Source: JBMYQA01 sp049600855
GTDB taxonomy: Bacteria; Bacteroidota; Bacteroidia; Cytophagales; Flammeovirgaceae
Direction of reading: 5' to 3'
NCBI GenBank assembly: GCA_049600855.1
Contig: JBMYQA010000144.1
Coordinates: 1 to 14,416 of the forward strand
Length of the DNA stretch: 14,416 bases
Shown here: piece after piece, positions 7,101 to 14,115 of the stretch
Layout of the letters: each line of letters starts with the position of its first letter
Numbering within the stretch: position 1 is the stretch's first letter
Program-made: the position numbers and the translations under genes
Notes under the pieces: generated by a model
What the model was told of the DNA's origin: nothing
Seen by the model: only the letters and a program-made list of their open reading frames with translations
The model's database searches: none

Positions 7101-8393
7101 ATGAAGCGTAGAACCCTTCGTATTTTCATTGTACTTGCCGTTTTCTCATTAATGGGAATCGTGATTGTGCAATATTATTGGTTTACTAGAGCGTTTAGCA
7201 TTAATAAAACAAGAATAGATTTACGCATTAGCAATGCCTTACAAGAAGTTGCAGAAAAGCTCGTTCCTTTAGAGAAAAGAACCAGTTCGTTTTTTCAGCC
7301 AGTCACCCATGTTTCCAATGATTATTTTGAGGTGATGGTGAATGATACCATTAACCCTGCGGTATTGGGGGAATATTTAAAACTAGATTTCATCAAGCAT
7401 AACATTGAACTCAACGCCGAATTCGGGGTGTATAATTGCGATAATGGCTTAATGGAATACGGTGACTTTATCTGTCCAACAGGCGATTGTAAACCTCCTA
7501 CCGAACAAACACGGTACGTATTCCCACATCCTGAACACCCTGACAGCTTCTATTTTGGCGTGTATTTCCCTGATAAAAACTCCTTTTTACTGAGCGATAT
7601 GGGAATTTGGCTCTTTTCCACCATTGTTGTACTGATCGTCATCCTATTTTTTGCCTATTCGCTATTTGTGATTGTGCGGCAAAAACGACTCTCTGAAATT
7701 CAAACCGACTTTATCAATAATATGACGCATGAGTTTAAAACGCCCATTTCGACCATTGATATTTCTTCTTCGGTTTTAATGAATCCCAAAATTATTGAAA
7801 AACCAGAACGCTTATTGAGTTATGCGACCATCATCAAAAATGAAGCGGTGCGGCTCAAAAATCAAGTGGAGAAAGTATTGCAAGTGGCTGTTTTAAATAA
7901 AAAATCAGAAGAGCTAAAAATCACCGATTTACACCTCCATAATTTACTGGAAGAGTTGGAATTAAACTGGACGGCAACCTTAGAAAAAAAGAATGCCATA
8001 TTGGAAACACACTTCGATGCTCAAGTCGATTTCATTGCAGGCGATCGTTTACATTTGACGAATGTGTTCAATAACCTAATCGACAATAGTATTAAATATT
8101 GCGAGAGCGATCAGCCTTACATCAAGTTGAATACATTCAATGAAAAAGGTTATATCGTTTTGACTTTGCAAGATAATGGGATTGGTATTGCCGAAAAGGA
8201 TGTCAAAATGATTTTCAATAAGTTTTATCGTGTGCATACGGGCAATGTCCACAATGTAAAAGGATTTGGCTTAGGGCTCCATTATGTCAAAATGATGATT
8301 GATGCACATAAGGGTACCATTACGGCACAGAGTAAAGTTGGAGAAGGCACTTTATTCACCATTAAGCTCAAGAACTTAAAAACGACTACCTAA
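7101..8393 (+). CDS. Membrane-bound sensor histidine kinase (orphan in this window)
   Basis: A 430-residue class I sensor kinase. TM1 is about residues 7-29, a periplasmic sensor region spans about 30-166, TM2 is about 167-192. The HisKA dimerisation domain follows, with the phosphoacceptor H210 in NMTHEFKTPIS, then the HATPase_c domain with N box NNLIDN (324-329), G1 DNGIGI (358-363), F box KFYR (374-377) and G2 GFGLGL (388-393). All catalytic motifs are intact. There is no HAMP domain; TM2 runs almost directly into HisKA. The periplasmic part is unfamiliar and carries three closely spaced cysteines (C113, C125, C130) that could form a disulfide or bind metal. No response regulator is encoded in the window, so the partner is unknown. 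The next gene starts 112 bases downstream with its own promoter candidate, so regulation of the symporter by this kinase is only a guess from position. Confidence 0.95.
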   Translation: MKRRTLRIFIVLAVFSLMGIVIVQYYWFTRAFSINKTRIDLRISNALQEVAEKLVPLEKRTSSFFQPVTHVSNDYFEVMVNDTINPAVLGEYLKLDFIKHNIELNAEFGVYNCDNGLMEYGDFICPTGDCKPPTEQTRYVFPHPEHPDSFYFGVYFPDKNSFLLSDMGIWLFSTIVVLIVILFFAYSLFVIVRQKRLSEIQTDFINNMTHEFKTPISTIDISSSVLMNPKIIEKPERLLSYATIIKNEAVRLKNQVEKVLQVAVLNKKSEELKITDLHLHNLLEELELNWTATLEKKNAILETHFDAQVDFIAGDRLHLTNVFNNLIDNSIKYCESDQPYIKLNTFNEKGYIVLTLQDNGIGIAEKDVKMIFNKFYRVHTGNVHNVKGFGLGLHYVKMMIDAHKGTITAQSKVGEGTLFTIKLKNLKTTT

Positions 8394-8453
8394 ATTCCAA
8401 GCTCATGCACTAAATGATGCACATGTTAAATTTCTGTTATTGCATTCATGCGA

Positions 8454-8486
8454 TTTATTTTACCGTTCTTGATCAACCTATATTTG
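8454..8486 (+). promoter_or_regulatory. Candidate promoter of the microprotein-symporter unit
   Basis: TATATTTG at 8479-8486 is a perfect match to the TAnnTTTG -7 box of Bacteroidota. The -33 partner is poor: TTTA at 8454-8457 (21-base spacer) or TTTT at 8458-8461 (17-base spacer). Transcription starting near 8492 would leave a leader of about 14 bases before ATG 8506. Confidence 0.45.
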
Positions 8487-8490
8487 ATCA
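8470..8490. promoter_or_regulatory. Inverted repeat over the -7 box, possible operator
   Basis: TGATCAA (8470-8476), 7 bases, TTGATCA (8484-8490): a perfect 7-bp inverted repeat whose spacer and right arm cover the TATATTTG box. Each arm contains the palindrome TGATCA. The size and position suit a dimeric DNA-binding protein that blocks the promoter; no candidate regulator is encoded beside it. Confidence 0.4.
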
Positions 8491-8505
8491 GTTTAATCGA
8501 ATACT

Positions 8506-8670
8506 ATGGATAAAGAAAATAAGGCTGAAGACTTCCCTACTACTGAAGAAGATCCAAATGCAGGACTTCCCCCCTTTGTGAAAACTTGGGAACAGCTCTA
8601 CGGATTAGTTATCCTGGAGTTAGTTGGTTTAATCGGATTGTTTTACTGGTTTACAAAAGCATTTGAATGA
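8506..8670 (+). CDS. 54-residue single-span membrane microprotein, possible small subunit of the symporter
   Basis: Short reading frame from ATG 8506-8508 to TGA 8668-8670. An acidic, proline-containing N-terminal part (1-23, including TTEEDPNAGLPP) precedes the segment FVKTWEQLY and one hydrophobic helix (about 31-49) with a glutamate (E38) within it, ending FYWFTKAFE. The stop overlaps the ATG of the symporter gene (ATGA at 8667-8670), a strong sign of translational coupling and joint function. Three things make the frame real: the perfect -7 box upstream, the amphipathic/hydrophobic layout and the coupling. I recall short genes of this layout ahead of symporters in other Bacteroidota, and small partner subunits are known for other SSS transporters (the DUF4212 and YhdT/PanF cases), but I cannot name a family for this one. 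An assembly or stability factor for the symporter is inference. Confidence 0.8.
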   Translation: MDKENKAEDFPTTEEDPNAGLPPFVKTWEQLYGLVILELVGLIGLFYWFTKAFE

Positions 8671-10424
8671 GTAATTTAGATTGGATTGTACTCGTAGGTG
8701 TACAATTGTTCATTGTTGCCTATGGCATTTGGAAAGGTAGAGGAAGTAAAGATATTAGAGCTTACCTATTATCAAATAAAGAAATGAAATGGTCTACCAT
8801 TGGCTTATCCATCATGGCTACCCAAGCTAGTGCCATCACATTTCTATCTACACCCGGCCAAGGTTATGGCGATGGGATGCGTTTTGTACAGTTTTATTTA
8901 GGTCTACCGATTGCTATGGTCATTATTTCGATGGTCATTGTTCCCATTTACCATAAACTGAATGTTTACACCGCCTATGAATACTTAGAGAGCAGATTCG
9001 ATTTACGAATGCGCTCACTAACAGCGTTTTTATTCTTAGTACAACGCAGTTTAGCAGCTGGTTTTTCGATCTATGCTCCCGCTATTATTCTTTCCAAAGT
9101 GCTTGGTTGGCCAGTAGATACCTTATCGATCATCATTGGCCTCATTGTGATTTCCTATACTGTATCGGGAGGTACCAAAGCGGTGAGCCATACCCAAAAG
9201 CAACAAATGGTGGTCATCCTCATTGGCATGGGCATTGCCACTTACATGATCATTCGTTTGCTACCAGATGACATTGGCTTGAGCGAAGCTACTGTTATTG
9301 CTGGTAAAATGGGTCGTCTAAATGCCATCGACTTTGAGTTTGACCTCAATAGTCGTTATAACATTTGGTCAGGACTTATTGGAGGTTTCTTTGTGATGAT
9401 GGCGTATTTTGGCACGGATCAATCGCAAGTTCAGCGTTACCTTGGCGGTAGATCAGTTGCCGAAAGTAAGCTCGGTCTACTCATGAATGGCATGATTAAA
9501 ATCCCCATGCAATTCATGATTCTCTTTGTAGGTGCATTGCTATTTGTTTTCTACATGTATAACGATTCCCCACTCCATTTTAATACAGCCGAACGCAAAG
9601 CAGCTGTAGAAGCTGGTCACGGTGCCCAATTGGAAAGCTTGGAAGGGGATTTACAAGGCGTATTTAAACAAAAAAGAGAAAAGACCGATTTATTGGTAGC
9701 CGCACATCGCACGCAAGACCAAGCCTTGCTCGATCAAACCCAAGCGGAACTAAAAGGGCTTTTAAAAGAAGAAACCGAAATTCGCAAAAATGCCATCAAA
9801 GTCATTCGGCAGCATGATCTTTCTGAGGCTCTAGCGGGAGTTGAGCAAGAAGAGCTTGCCGAAAAACAGGAAAAAATACTAGACACCTACCAAACGAAAG
9901 AACGTGATTATGTATTCATTACTTTTGTAACCCAACATTTGCCCGAAGGTATTGTAGGATTATTAATTGCTGTCATCCTAGCAGCGGCAATGTCTTCTGC
10001 CTCATCAGAGCTCAATGCCTTAGCTACTACCACTGTGGTAGATATTTACAAAAGAAATATCAAAGCAGATGGTTCGGATAAACACTACCTCAACGCTGCA
10101 AAATGGCTCACCCTCATGTGGGGCTGCTTTGCCATACTCTTCACCCAATTTGCCGATAAATTGGATAACCTGATCCAAGCCGTAAACATTATTGGCTCGT
10201 TGGCTTATGGGGTAATTTTGGGGATTTTCTTAGTGGCTTTCTTCTTGAAAAAAGTACAAGGATTAGCCACTTTCATTGCTGCCTTAATGAGTCAAGCCTT
10301 GGTTTTGTATTGTTGGCTTTATACAGATATTCCATTTTTATGGTACAATGTTATCGGCTGTATTCCACTGATGGTTTTTGCGGCGATTATTCAATCTATA
10401 CTTAACAACAGCAAACAAGTTTAG
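8667..10424 (+). CDS. Sodium:solute symporter family (SSS) transporter with a large loop insertion
   Basis: A 585-residue inner-membrane Na+-coupled symporter with the LeuT-type core; the substrate cannot be told from sequence. Family signs: NKEMKWSTIGLSIMATQASAITFLSTPGQGY (start of core helix 1), the SYTVSGGTKAV segment at 163-173, GTDQSQVQRYL at 249-259, and AAAMSSASSELN at 439-450 followed by VVDIYKR; S443/S444 line up with the Na+-binding S364/S365 of Vibrio vSGLT. Between the helix ending near 298 and the core helix starting near 418 lies an extra, highly charged stretch (about 300-412) rich in Glu, Lys, Gln and Leu and probably helical or coiled-coil. By homology with PutP/vSGLT this loop faces the periplasm. 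Its ATG overlaps the stop of the preceding microprotein gene, so the two form one translational unit; a hairpin terminator follows. Confidence 0.93.
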   Translation: MSNLDWIVLVGVQLFIVAYGIWKGRGSKDIRAYLLSNKEMKWSTIGLSIMATQASAITFLSTPGQGYGDGMRFVQFYLGLPIAMVIISMVIVPIYHKLNVYTAYEYLESRFDLRMRSLTAFLFLVQRSLAAGFSIYAPAIILSKVLGWPVDTLSIIIGLIVISYTVSGGTKAVSHTQKQQMVVILIGMGIATYMIIRLLPDDIGLSEATVIAGKMGRLNAIDFEFDLNSRYNIWSGLIGGFFVMMAYFGTDQSQVQRYLGGRSVAESKLGLLMNGMIKIPMQFMILFVGALLFVFYMYNDSPLHFNTAERKAAVEAGHGAQLESLEGDLQGVFKQKREKTDLLVAAHRTQDQALLDQTQAELKGLLKEETEIRKNAIKVIRQHDLSEALAGVEQEELAEKQEKILDTYQTKERDYVFITFVTQHLPEGIVGLLIAVILAAAMSSASSELNALATTTVVDIYKRNIKADGSDKHYLNAAKWLTLMWGCFAILFTQFADKLDNLIQAVNIIGSLAYGVILGIFLVAFFLKKVQGLATFIAALMSQALVLYCWLYTDIPFLWYNVIGCIPLMVFAAIIQSILNNSKQV

Positions 10425-10445
10425 TTGTTAGAATAATTCAATTTT

Positions 10446-10479
10446 ATTGAGGAAAATCGGGTTTTGGCGTTTATCTTTA
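10446..10479 (+). promoter_or_regulatory. Candidate promoter of the cytochrome c gene
   Basis: ATTG at 10446-10449, a 22-base spacer and TATCTTTA at 10472-10479, one mismatch from TAnnTTTG. The -7 box falls inside the loop region of the hairpin above; transcription would start near 10485. Weak, but no better candidate exists in the 100-base gap. Confidence 0.3.
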
Positions 10480-10505
10480 TAGTAAACACTAAAACCCAAT
10501 TTTTT
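10453..10505 (+). terminator. Nested hairpin, probable terminator of the symporter unit
   Basis: Outer arms AAAATCGGGTTTT (10453-10465) / AAAACCCAATTTT (10491-10503) pair with one C-A mismatch and run into TTTTTT (10500-10505). Inside, GTTTA (10469-10473) pairs with TAAAC (10483-10487), making an almost continuous long hairpin with a 9-base loop. It lies 29 bases past the symporter stop and 20 bases before the cytochrome start. Confidence 0.65.
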
Positions 10506-10524
10506 ACCCTCACCCCCACACAAC

Positions 10525-11031
10525 ATGTTCAAAAAAGAAGGATTGATCTTAAATGTACTGCTTGCCGCCATTGCTGGTTTTTTAATGAACTATGCCATTT
10601 ATCAGATACCTCCAATTGAAGAAACTACTATTGATGATGAAAGCTATGGTTATTGTGTGGTAATAGAACCTGATCATCTTGCAAATTTACCCGCTGAATT
10701 TCAGGGTTTAGCAAGTCAAGGAGAAGAAATTTTTGAAGCGAATTGTACGCAATGCCATGCTATGGATATGCAAGTAGTTGGTCCTGCTTTGAAAGATGTT
10801 CATAAAAGGTGGCTGAGTCATCAAAAGTTGACCCAATTTATTCGTTTTCCTCAACATATGATTGAAGTAGAAAAGGAGCCCTATGCTGTAGCCTTATTTC
10901 AAAAGTACCAACAATTTATGCCCAATCATGAGTTTTTAACTGACGAAGATATGGATGCTTTATTAATATACCTTAATGCACACCCTAGCCAAGTTACATA
11001 TGCTGATTCAGGAATTGCTGTTTCAAATTAA
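10525..11031 (+). CDS. Membrane-anchored mono-heme cytochrome c
   Basis: A 168-residue periplasmic cytochrome c of the class I (small soluble type) fold. Heme is bound at CTQCH (C74-H78); M132 in QFMPNHEFL is the likely distal axial ligand, and the VVGPAL (84-89) and terminal DEDMDALLIYLNAH helix (140-153) are typical of the family. The N-terminus has one hydrophobic segment (about 7-26) after MFKKEG without an evident cleavage site, so it may stay as a membrane anchor. A linker of about 40 residues (including GYC with an extra cysteine, C44) leads to the heme domain. The redox partner cannot be told; no oxidase or dehydrogenase genes are adjacent. It converges with the PabC-like gene at only 11 bases, with no terminator visible between them. 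Confidence 0.93.
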   Translation: MFKKEGLILNVLLAAIAGFLMNYAIYQIPPIEETTIDDESYGYCVVIEPDHLANLPAEFQGLASQGEEIFEANCTQCHAMDMQVVGPALKDVHKRWLSHQKLTQFIRFPQHMIEVEKEPYAVALFQKYQQFMPNHEFLTDEDMDALLIYLNAHPSQVTYADSGIAVSN

Positions 11032-11042
11032 AAAGCATTTTT

Positions 11043-11876
11043 CTACTCCATATCTTCAATTAGCCCATTTAGTAGCTGCTTAATTTCAACGCTTGGTGGG
11101 AAGTGCCTCTTATCAACTTGTGTAATGAAGTGAATTCCCGCTACATTGCAATTAAATATCGAATCGGCATTGAGCAAGGTGGCTTTTTTTGCCAAGGTGC
11201 GCCGCACAATTCTGCCTGCTTTCCGAAAGTATTTGACCAAAAACTCCCTTCGAATTCCCGCAATACACCCTGATCGTAGGGAGGGCGTATAAATCACTCC
11301 ATTTTTAACCCAAAAGATATTACTAGCAATGCATTCGGAAATGTGCTCTTTCGTGCTTAACAAAATCAGCTCATCTAAATTCCGTTGCTTTTTCTCTAAA
11401 CCAGCCAGCACATACGGCAAAGCACTCATGGTTTTATAGGCAGAGGTGTTGGAGTATTGCAATCGGACTGTCTGGGAAAATGCTGCTTTTAACGCATTCA
11501 ATTGCGTACTTGACTGAGCAGGATGCGCGGTAATGAGTAAATGAAAGCCCGTGCTTTGGGGCGTATATAATCCTCCCGCTTTTCGCCAAACTTGAATACG
11601 TACACGAGCTTTGCCTCTAGTTGCGTGGTTCAATCTACACAATTGCGTGATTTGATCCTGTATCCGTTCCGCTTTTAAACGCGTATTCCAGCCCGAAAAC
11701 TGAAACGCTTCCATGCCCCTTTTCAAGCGATGCAGGTGTTCTTTTAAAAACTGGGGTGCGCCATTGTAACCTATGATGGTCTCAAATAAACCATCGCCAT
11801 AGCAAAATGCCCGATCTGCAATAGCAATCGAGATTTGCGATTCTTCCACTAATTGCTCGTTATAATAAGCTTTCAT
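11043..11876 (-). CDS. Class IV (fold type IV) PLP enzyme, aminodeoxychorismate lyase-like
   Basis: A 277-residue PLP-dependent enzyme of the class that includes 4-amino-4-deoxychorismate lyase (PabC, folate synthesis), branched-chain and D-amino-acid aminotransferases. Motifs: DRAFCYGDGLFET at 21-32, the HLHRLKRG helix at 47-54, the Schiff-base lysine K148 in SAYKTMSALPYV, the conserved glutamate E181 and SNIF in SECIASNIFWVKNG, and the phosphate-binding SGCIAGIRR at 202-210. The single domain length and the YKTMSALPYVLA motif lean towards PabC; the exact reaction is not certain, so no gene symbol is given. Its ATG overlaps the TAA of the MscS gene by one base (TAATG), so it is the second gene of a coupled pair with no obvious metabolic link. 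No terminator is visible after it. Confidence 0.88.
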   Translation of the reverse strand: MKAYYNEQLVEESQISIAIADRAFCYGDGLFETIIGYNGAPQFLKEHLHRLKRGMEAFQFSGWNTRLKAERIQDQITQLCRLNHATRGKARVRIQVWRKAGGLYTPQSTGFHLLITAHPAQSSTQLNALKAAFSQTVRLQYSNTSAYKTMSALPYVLAGLEKKQRNLDELILLSTKEHISECIASNIFWVKNGVIYTPSLRSGCIAGIRREFLVKYFRKAGRIVRRTLAKKATLLNADSIFNCNVAGIHFITQVDKRHFPPSVEIKQLLNGLIEDME

Positions 11877-13525
11877 TAGCTATTGCCATTCGGTTTACTT
11901 GCTTTTAAAGCGGCAATTTGCGCCCTCCATTCTTCCTTCGATTGATGGTAATTGGGGGTTAAGCTCTGCTTTTCTGGAAAATCTTCCACATGAACCGTAC
12001 TCGTAGGAAACGCAAAGCGAACATTTAACTGTTCTGCCAAACGAATAATCGCCAGCATAATTTCTTGCCGAGCTTTTAACTCCTCAGACCAACCAGGGAC
12101 TTCAAAGAAAATGTAGAAGAGTATATTCAAGGAGCTATCGCCAAATGAATTGAGGTGAATTTCCTTATAATCTTTTCGGGTATTGGGATGATTTTCTACC
12201 AGTTGATACAAGCCTTCAATGAATACTTCAATTAAATCAGGTGGGGTATCATACGTAATCGCAATGCTTGTGCGATAGCGTCTGTACACACGGAGTCCCA
12301 TGTTATCAATTGTCATATCTGCGATTTTACCATTGGGTATGGATAAAATTGAGTTATGAAAAGTTTGGATTCTCGTTGAACGAAAGCCGACTTCTACTAC
12401 AGAACCATCTACTCCATCGGCAACAATCCAATCGCCAATGGTAAACGGACGATCTACAAAAATCATGAAGGAGCCAAATAAGTTTTTAATGGTATCTTGC
12501 GCTGCCAACGCTACGGCTAAACCACCAATAGAAATACCAGCTAATAGGCCCGTAATGTCGAAATCTAAGTTTTGTAATACAAATAAAATACCCGCTAAAA
12601 TGACAAAAAGCTTCAAACTTTTTCTCACCAATGGGATAAGTTGATCGTCCAAAGTAGTTTCTGTCCGCTTGGTGATTTTTTCCAAATAATAAGCCAATAC
12701 ATCTACAAAACGGTAGCATACCATCACCATCATCATGGGTATGATAATATCAAAGGCGATGCGGATGTATTGCGCAAATTGTATTGGCAATTGTAGTATG
12801 GGAAATACCACAAACATACCCGATAAAATCAGCAAGATACTCAATGGTCGTGCAACGGGCAGCATTACTTTTTTGGCAATCCTTCTATAGCCCCATTTAG
12901 TGAGGAGTTTAGAAAGTAGGCGTTCAATAAAAAAAGTAAATATTTTATGTGCTACAAACCCAATGAGCAACAATAACAGCACGCCAATGTGTTGCCATAA
13001 ATGCAGCCCTAAATATTTTTTTGTGCTCCCTTGTGAAAAGTAGTGCGCAATTTGCAATAAACGATGCGAACCAAATGGATACACATGATTAAAAATCTCG
13101 TTAATCTGCGCTACAGTTCGTGTTGAATAATACCATCTACGCCCCACCTTTTCCACATAAATCTGTGGATAATCTTTCATGATCACATAGCGGTGGTTAT
13201 TATTTGCGGTAGAATCTAAATATTGATTATCCTTTGGAATGAGTTCTACGTCTACGTAATACCCTAAACCATCGTAAATCTGCTTTAGCCGAATGGCTAG
13301 CGTTTGCTGCTCTTCTTTCGACAATTTTAATCCTTTTACTTGCAGCGTTTGAGCTGCAAGTTCAGGATGATAATTATCCTCTTGTAGATTTTCCAGATGT
13401 GATACAATTGTGTGATAGGGTGATGACAAATCGACTTGCTGCCCAAACGTGCGGGAGGGGAGCAAAGTGACATAAAAAATAAACAATAGGACGACTAGCC
13501 TCGCCTTACAAGTTGCCATAATCAT
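11876..13525 (-). CDS. MscS-family mechanosensitive ion channel with periplasmic N-terminal domain
   Basis: A 549-residue small-conductance mechanosensitive channel homologue, about twice the length of E. coli MscS (286). A cleavable signal peptide (about 1-29, ending TFGQQ) precedes a periplasmic region (30-175) rich in aromatic residues; then come four to five membrane helices (about 179-200, 222-243, 256-279, 302-320) and the pore helix 325-350 with GLLAGISIGGLAVALAAQ, matching the Gly/Ala-packed TM3 of MscS. The beta domain (NLFGSFMIFVDRPFTIGDWI onward, with SIPNGKIAD at 395-403) and the C-terminal alpha/beta domain are complete. A start at the second ATG (residue 3) is equally possible. 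It probably releases solutes on hypo-osmotic shock. The stop overlaps the start of the class IV PLP gene. Confidence 0.94.
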   Translation of the reverse strand: MIMATCKARLVVLLFIFYVTLLPSRTFGQQVDLSSPYHTIVSHLENLQEDNYHPELAAQTLQVKGLKLSKEEQQTLAIRLKQIYDGLGYYVDVELIPKDNQYLDSTANNNHRYVIMKDYPQIYVEKVGRRWYYSTRTVAQINEIFNHVYPFGSHRLLQIAHYFSQGSTKKYLGLHLWQHIGVLLLLLIGFVAHKIFTFFIERLLSKLLTKWGYRRIAKKVMLPVARPLSILLILSGMFVVFPILQLPIQFAQYIRIAFDIIIPMMMVMVCYRFVDVLAYYLEKITKRTETTLDDQLIPLVRKSLKLFVILAGILFVLQNLDFDITGLLAGISIGGLAVALAAQDTIKNLFGSFMIFVDRPFTIGDWIVADGVDGSVVEVGFRSTRIQTFHNSILSIPNGKIADMTIDNMGLRVYRRYRTSIAITYDTPPDLIEVFIEGLYQLVENHPNTRKDYKEIHLNSFGDSSLNILFYIFFEVPGWSEELKARQEIMLAIIRLAEQLNVRFAFPTSTVHVEDFPEKQSLTPNYHQSKEEWRAQIAALKASKPNGNS

Positions 13526-13554
13526 AGGTTTAATGGAGGAACTCGAAAACGAAG

Positions 13555-13585
13555 TAAAATTAGATGAAATAGCGTTTCAGCACAA
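13555..13585 (-). promoter_or_regulatory. Candidate promoter of the MscS-PLP enzyme pair
   Basis: On the minus strand TTG (13585-13583), a 20-base spacer and TAATTTTA (13562-13555), one mismatch from TAnnTTTG. The expected transcription start near 13548 leaves a leader of about 23 bases before ATG 13525. Confidence 0.4.
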
Positions 13586-13632
13586 TGGTTTGCCTACTTT
13601 CTTCTCGTGTTACACAATGTTTTTATGTAGAA

Positions 13633-14115
13633 TTAGATCAAGTTAAGCTCTGATAACTCGACTGTTGTCATTTCATCCCTAGCCTCTTCTTTATCTTTAG
13701 CAGGTCGTAACTTCGCCTGATTTTTACTTTCTTGCTTCACTAAAGGGCTTACTTTTCTTCTCAGGCCAGGGTTAATTGCTAAATAGTTATCTACATAGTT
13801 CATTTTTTCCTCATCACTGCTGAGGTACATCTCTACCAATTCTTCAGGAGTATGCTTTTGCGTACGCAATACAACCATCTCACTGCCATCTCTGCGTTTA
13901 AAAACTGCTTTACCATCTCTTAGAATATATTTATTCAGTACATGGCTGTCTAGTTTAAAACGATGATCCCAACCTAAAAATAATACATCTTTTACATTAG
14001 TGATGAATTTGTGCTGGTCGTTCGTTTCACCAGAGAAAAGAACATGATAGTCAAAACGAGGGACAGTCCCTCTCTTTCCTCTTCGGAGGTTATCCTTCTT
14101 CTTCTTCTTTCCCAT
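13633..14115 (-). CDS. Hypothetical basic protein, family not recognised
   Basis: A 160-residue soluble protein; I recognise no family. The N-terminus is strongly basic (MGKKKKKDNLRRGKRG), which suggests contact with nucleic acid or ribosome but does not prove it. A core of about residues 18-125 looks folded, with alternating short hydrophobic strands (FDYHVLF, VLFLGW, KYILRDGKAVF, MVVLR) and a helical part (TPEELVEMYL, EEKMNYVDNYLAI). The last 35 residues are charged and probably disordered, ending ELSELNLI. There is no signal peptide or membrane span. The start ATG at 14113-14115 is preceded by seven T and lacks a Shine-Dalgarno site. It is the upstream neighbour of the MscS gene on the same strand, 107 bases away, with a separate promoter candidate in between. 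The frame has no internal stops and coding-like codon use. Confidence 0.7.
   Translation of the reverse strand: MGKKKKKDNLRRGKRGTVPRFDYHVLFSGETNDQHKFITNVKDVLFLGWDHRFKLDSHVLNKYILRDGKAVFKRRDGSEMVVLRTQKHTPEELVEMYLSSDEEKMNYVDNYLAINPGLRRKVSPLVKQESKNQAKLRPAKDKEEARDEMTTVELSELNLI

Noticed and set aside
8405..8422. ATGCAC repeated at a 12-base step after the kinase gene
   Set aside because: Only six bases long and far from the promoter box; likely chance.
10525..11031. Cytochrome c as a lipoprotein
   Set aside because: The N-terminal hydrophobic segment is not followed by a lipobox cysteine; C44 lies well beyond the segment and is preceded by YGY, not a lipobox.
11027..11042. AAAAAGCATTTTT palindrome between the convergent cytochrome and PLP-enzyme genes
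   Set aside because: The stem would be A-T only with a 3-base loop; too unstable to count as a terminator.
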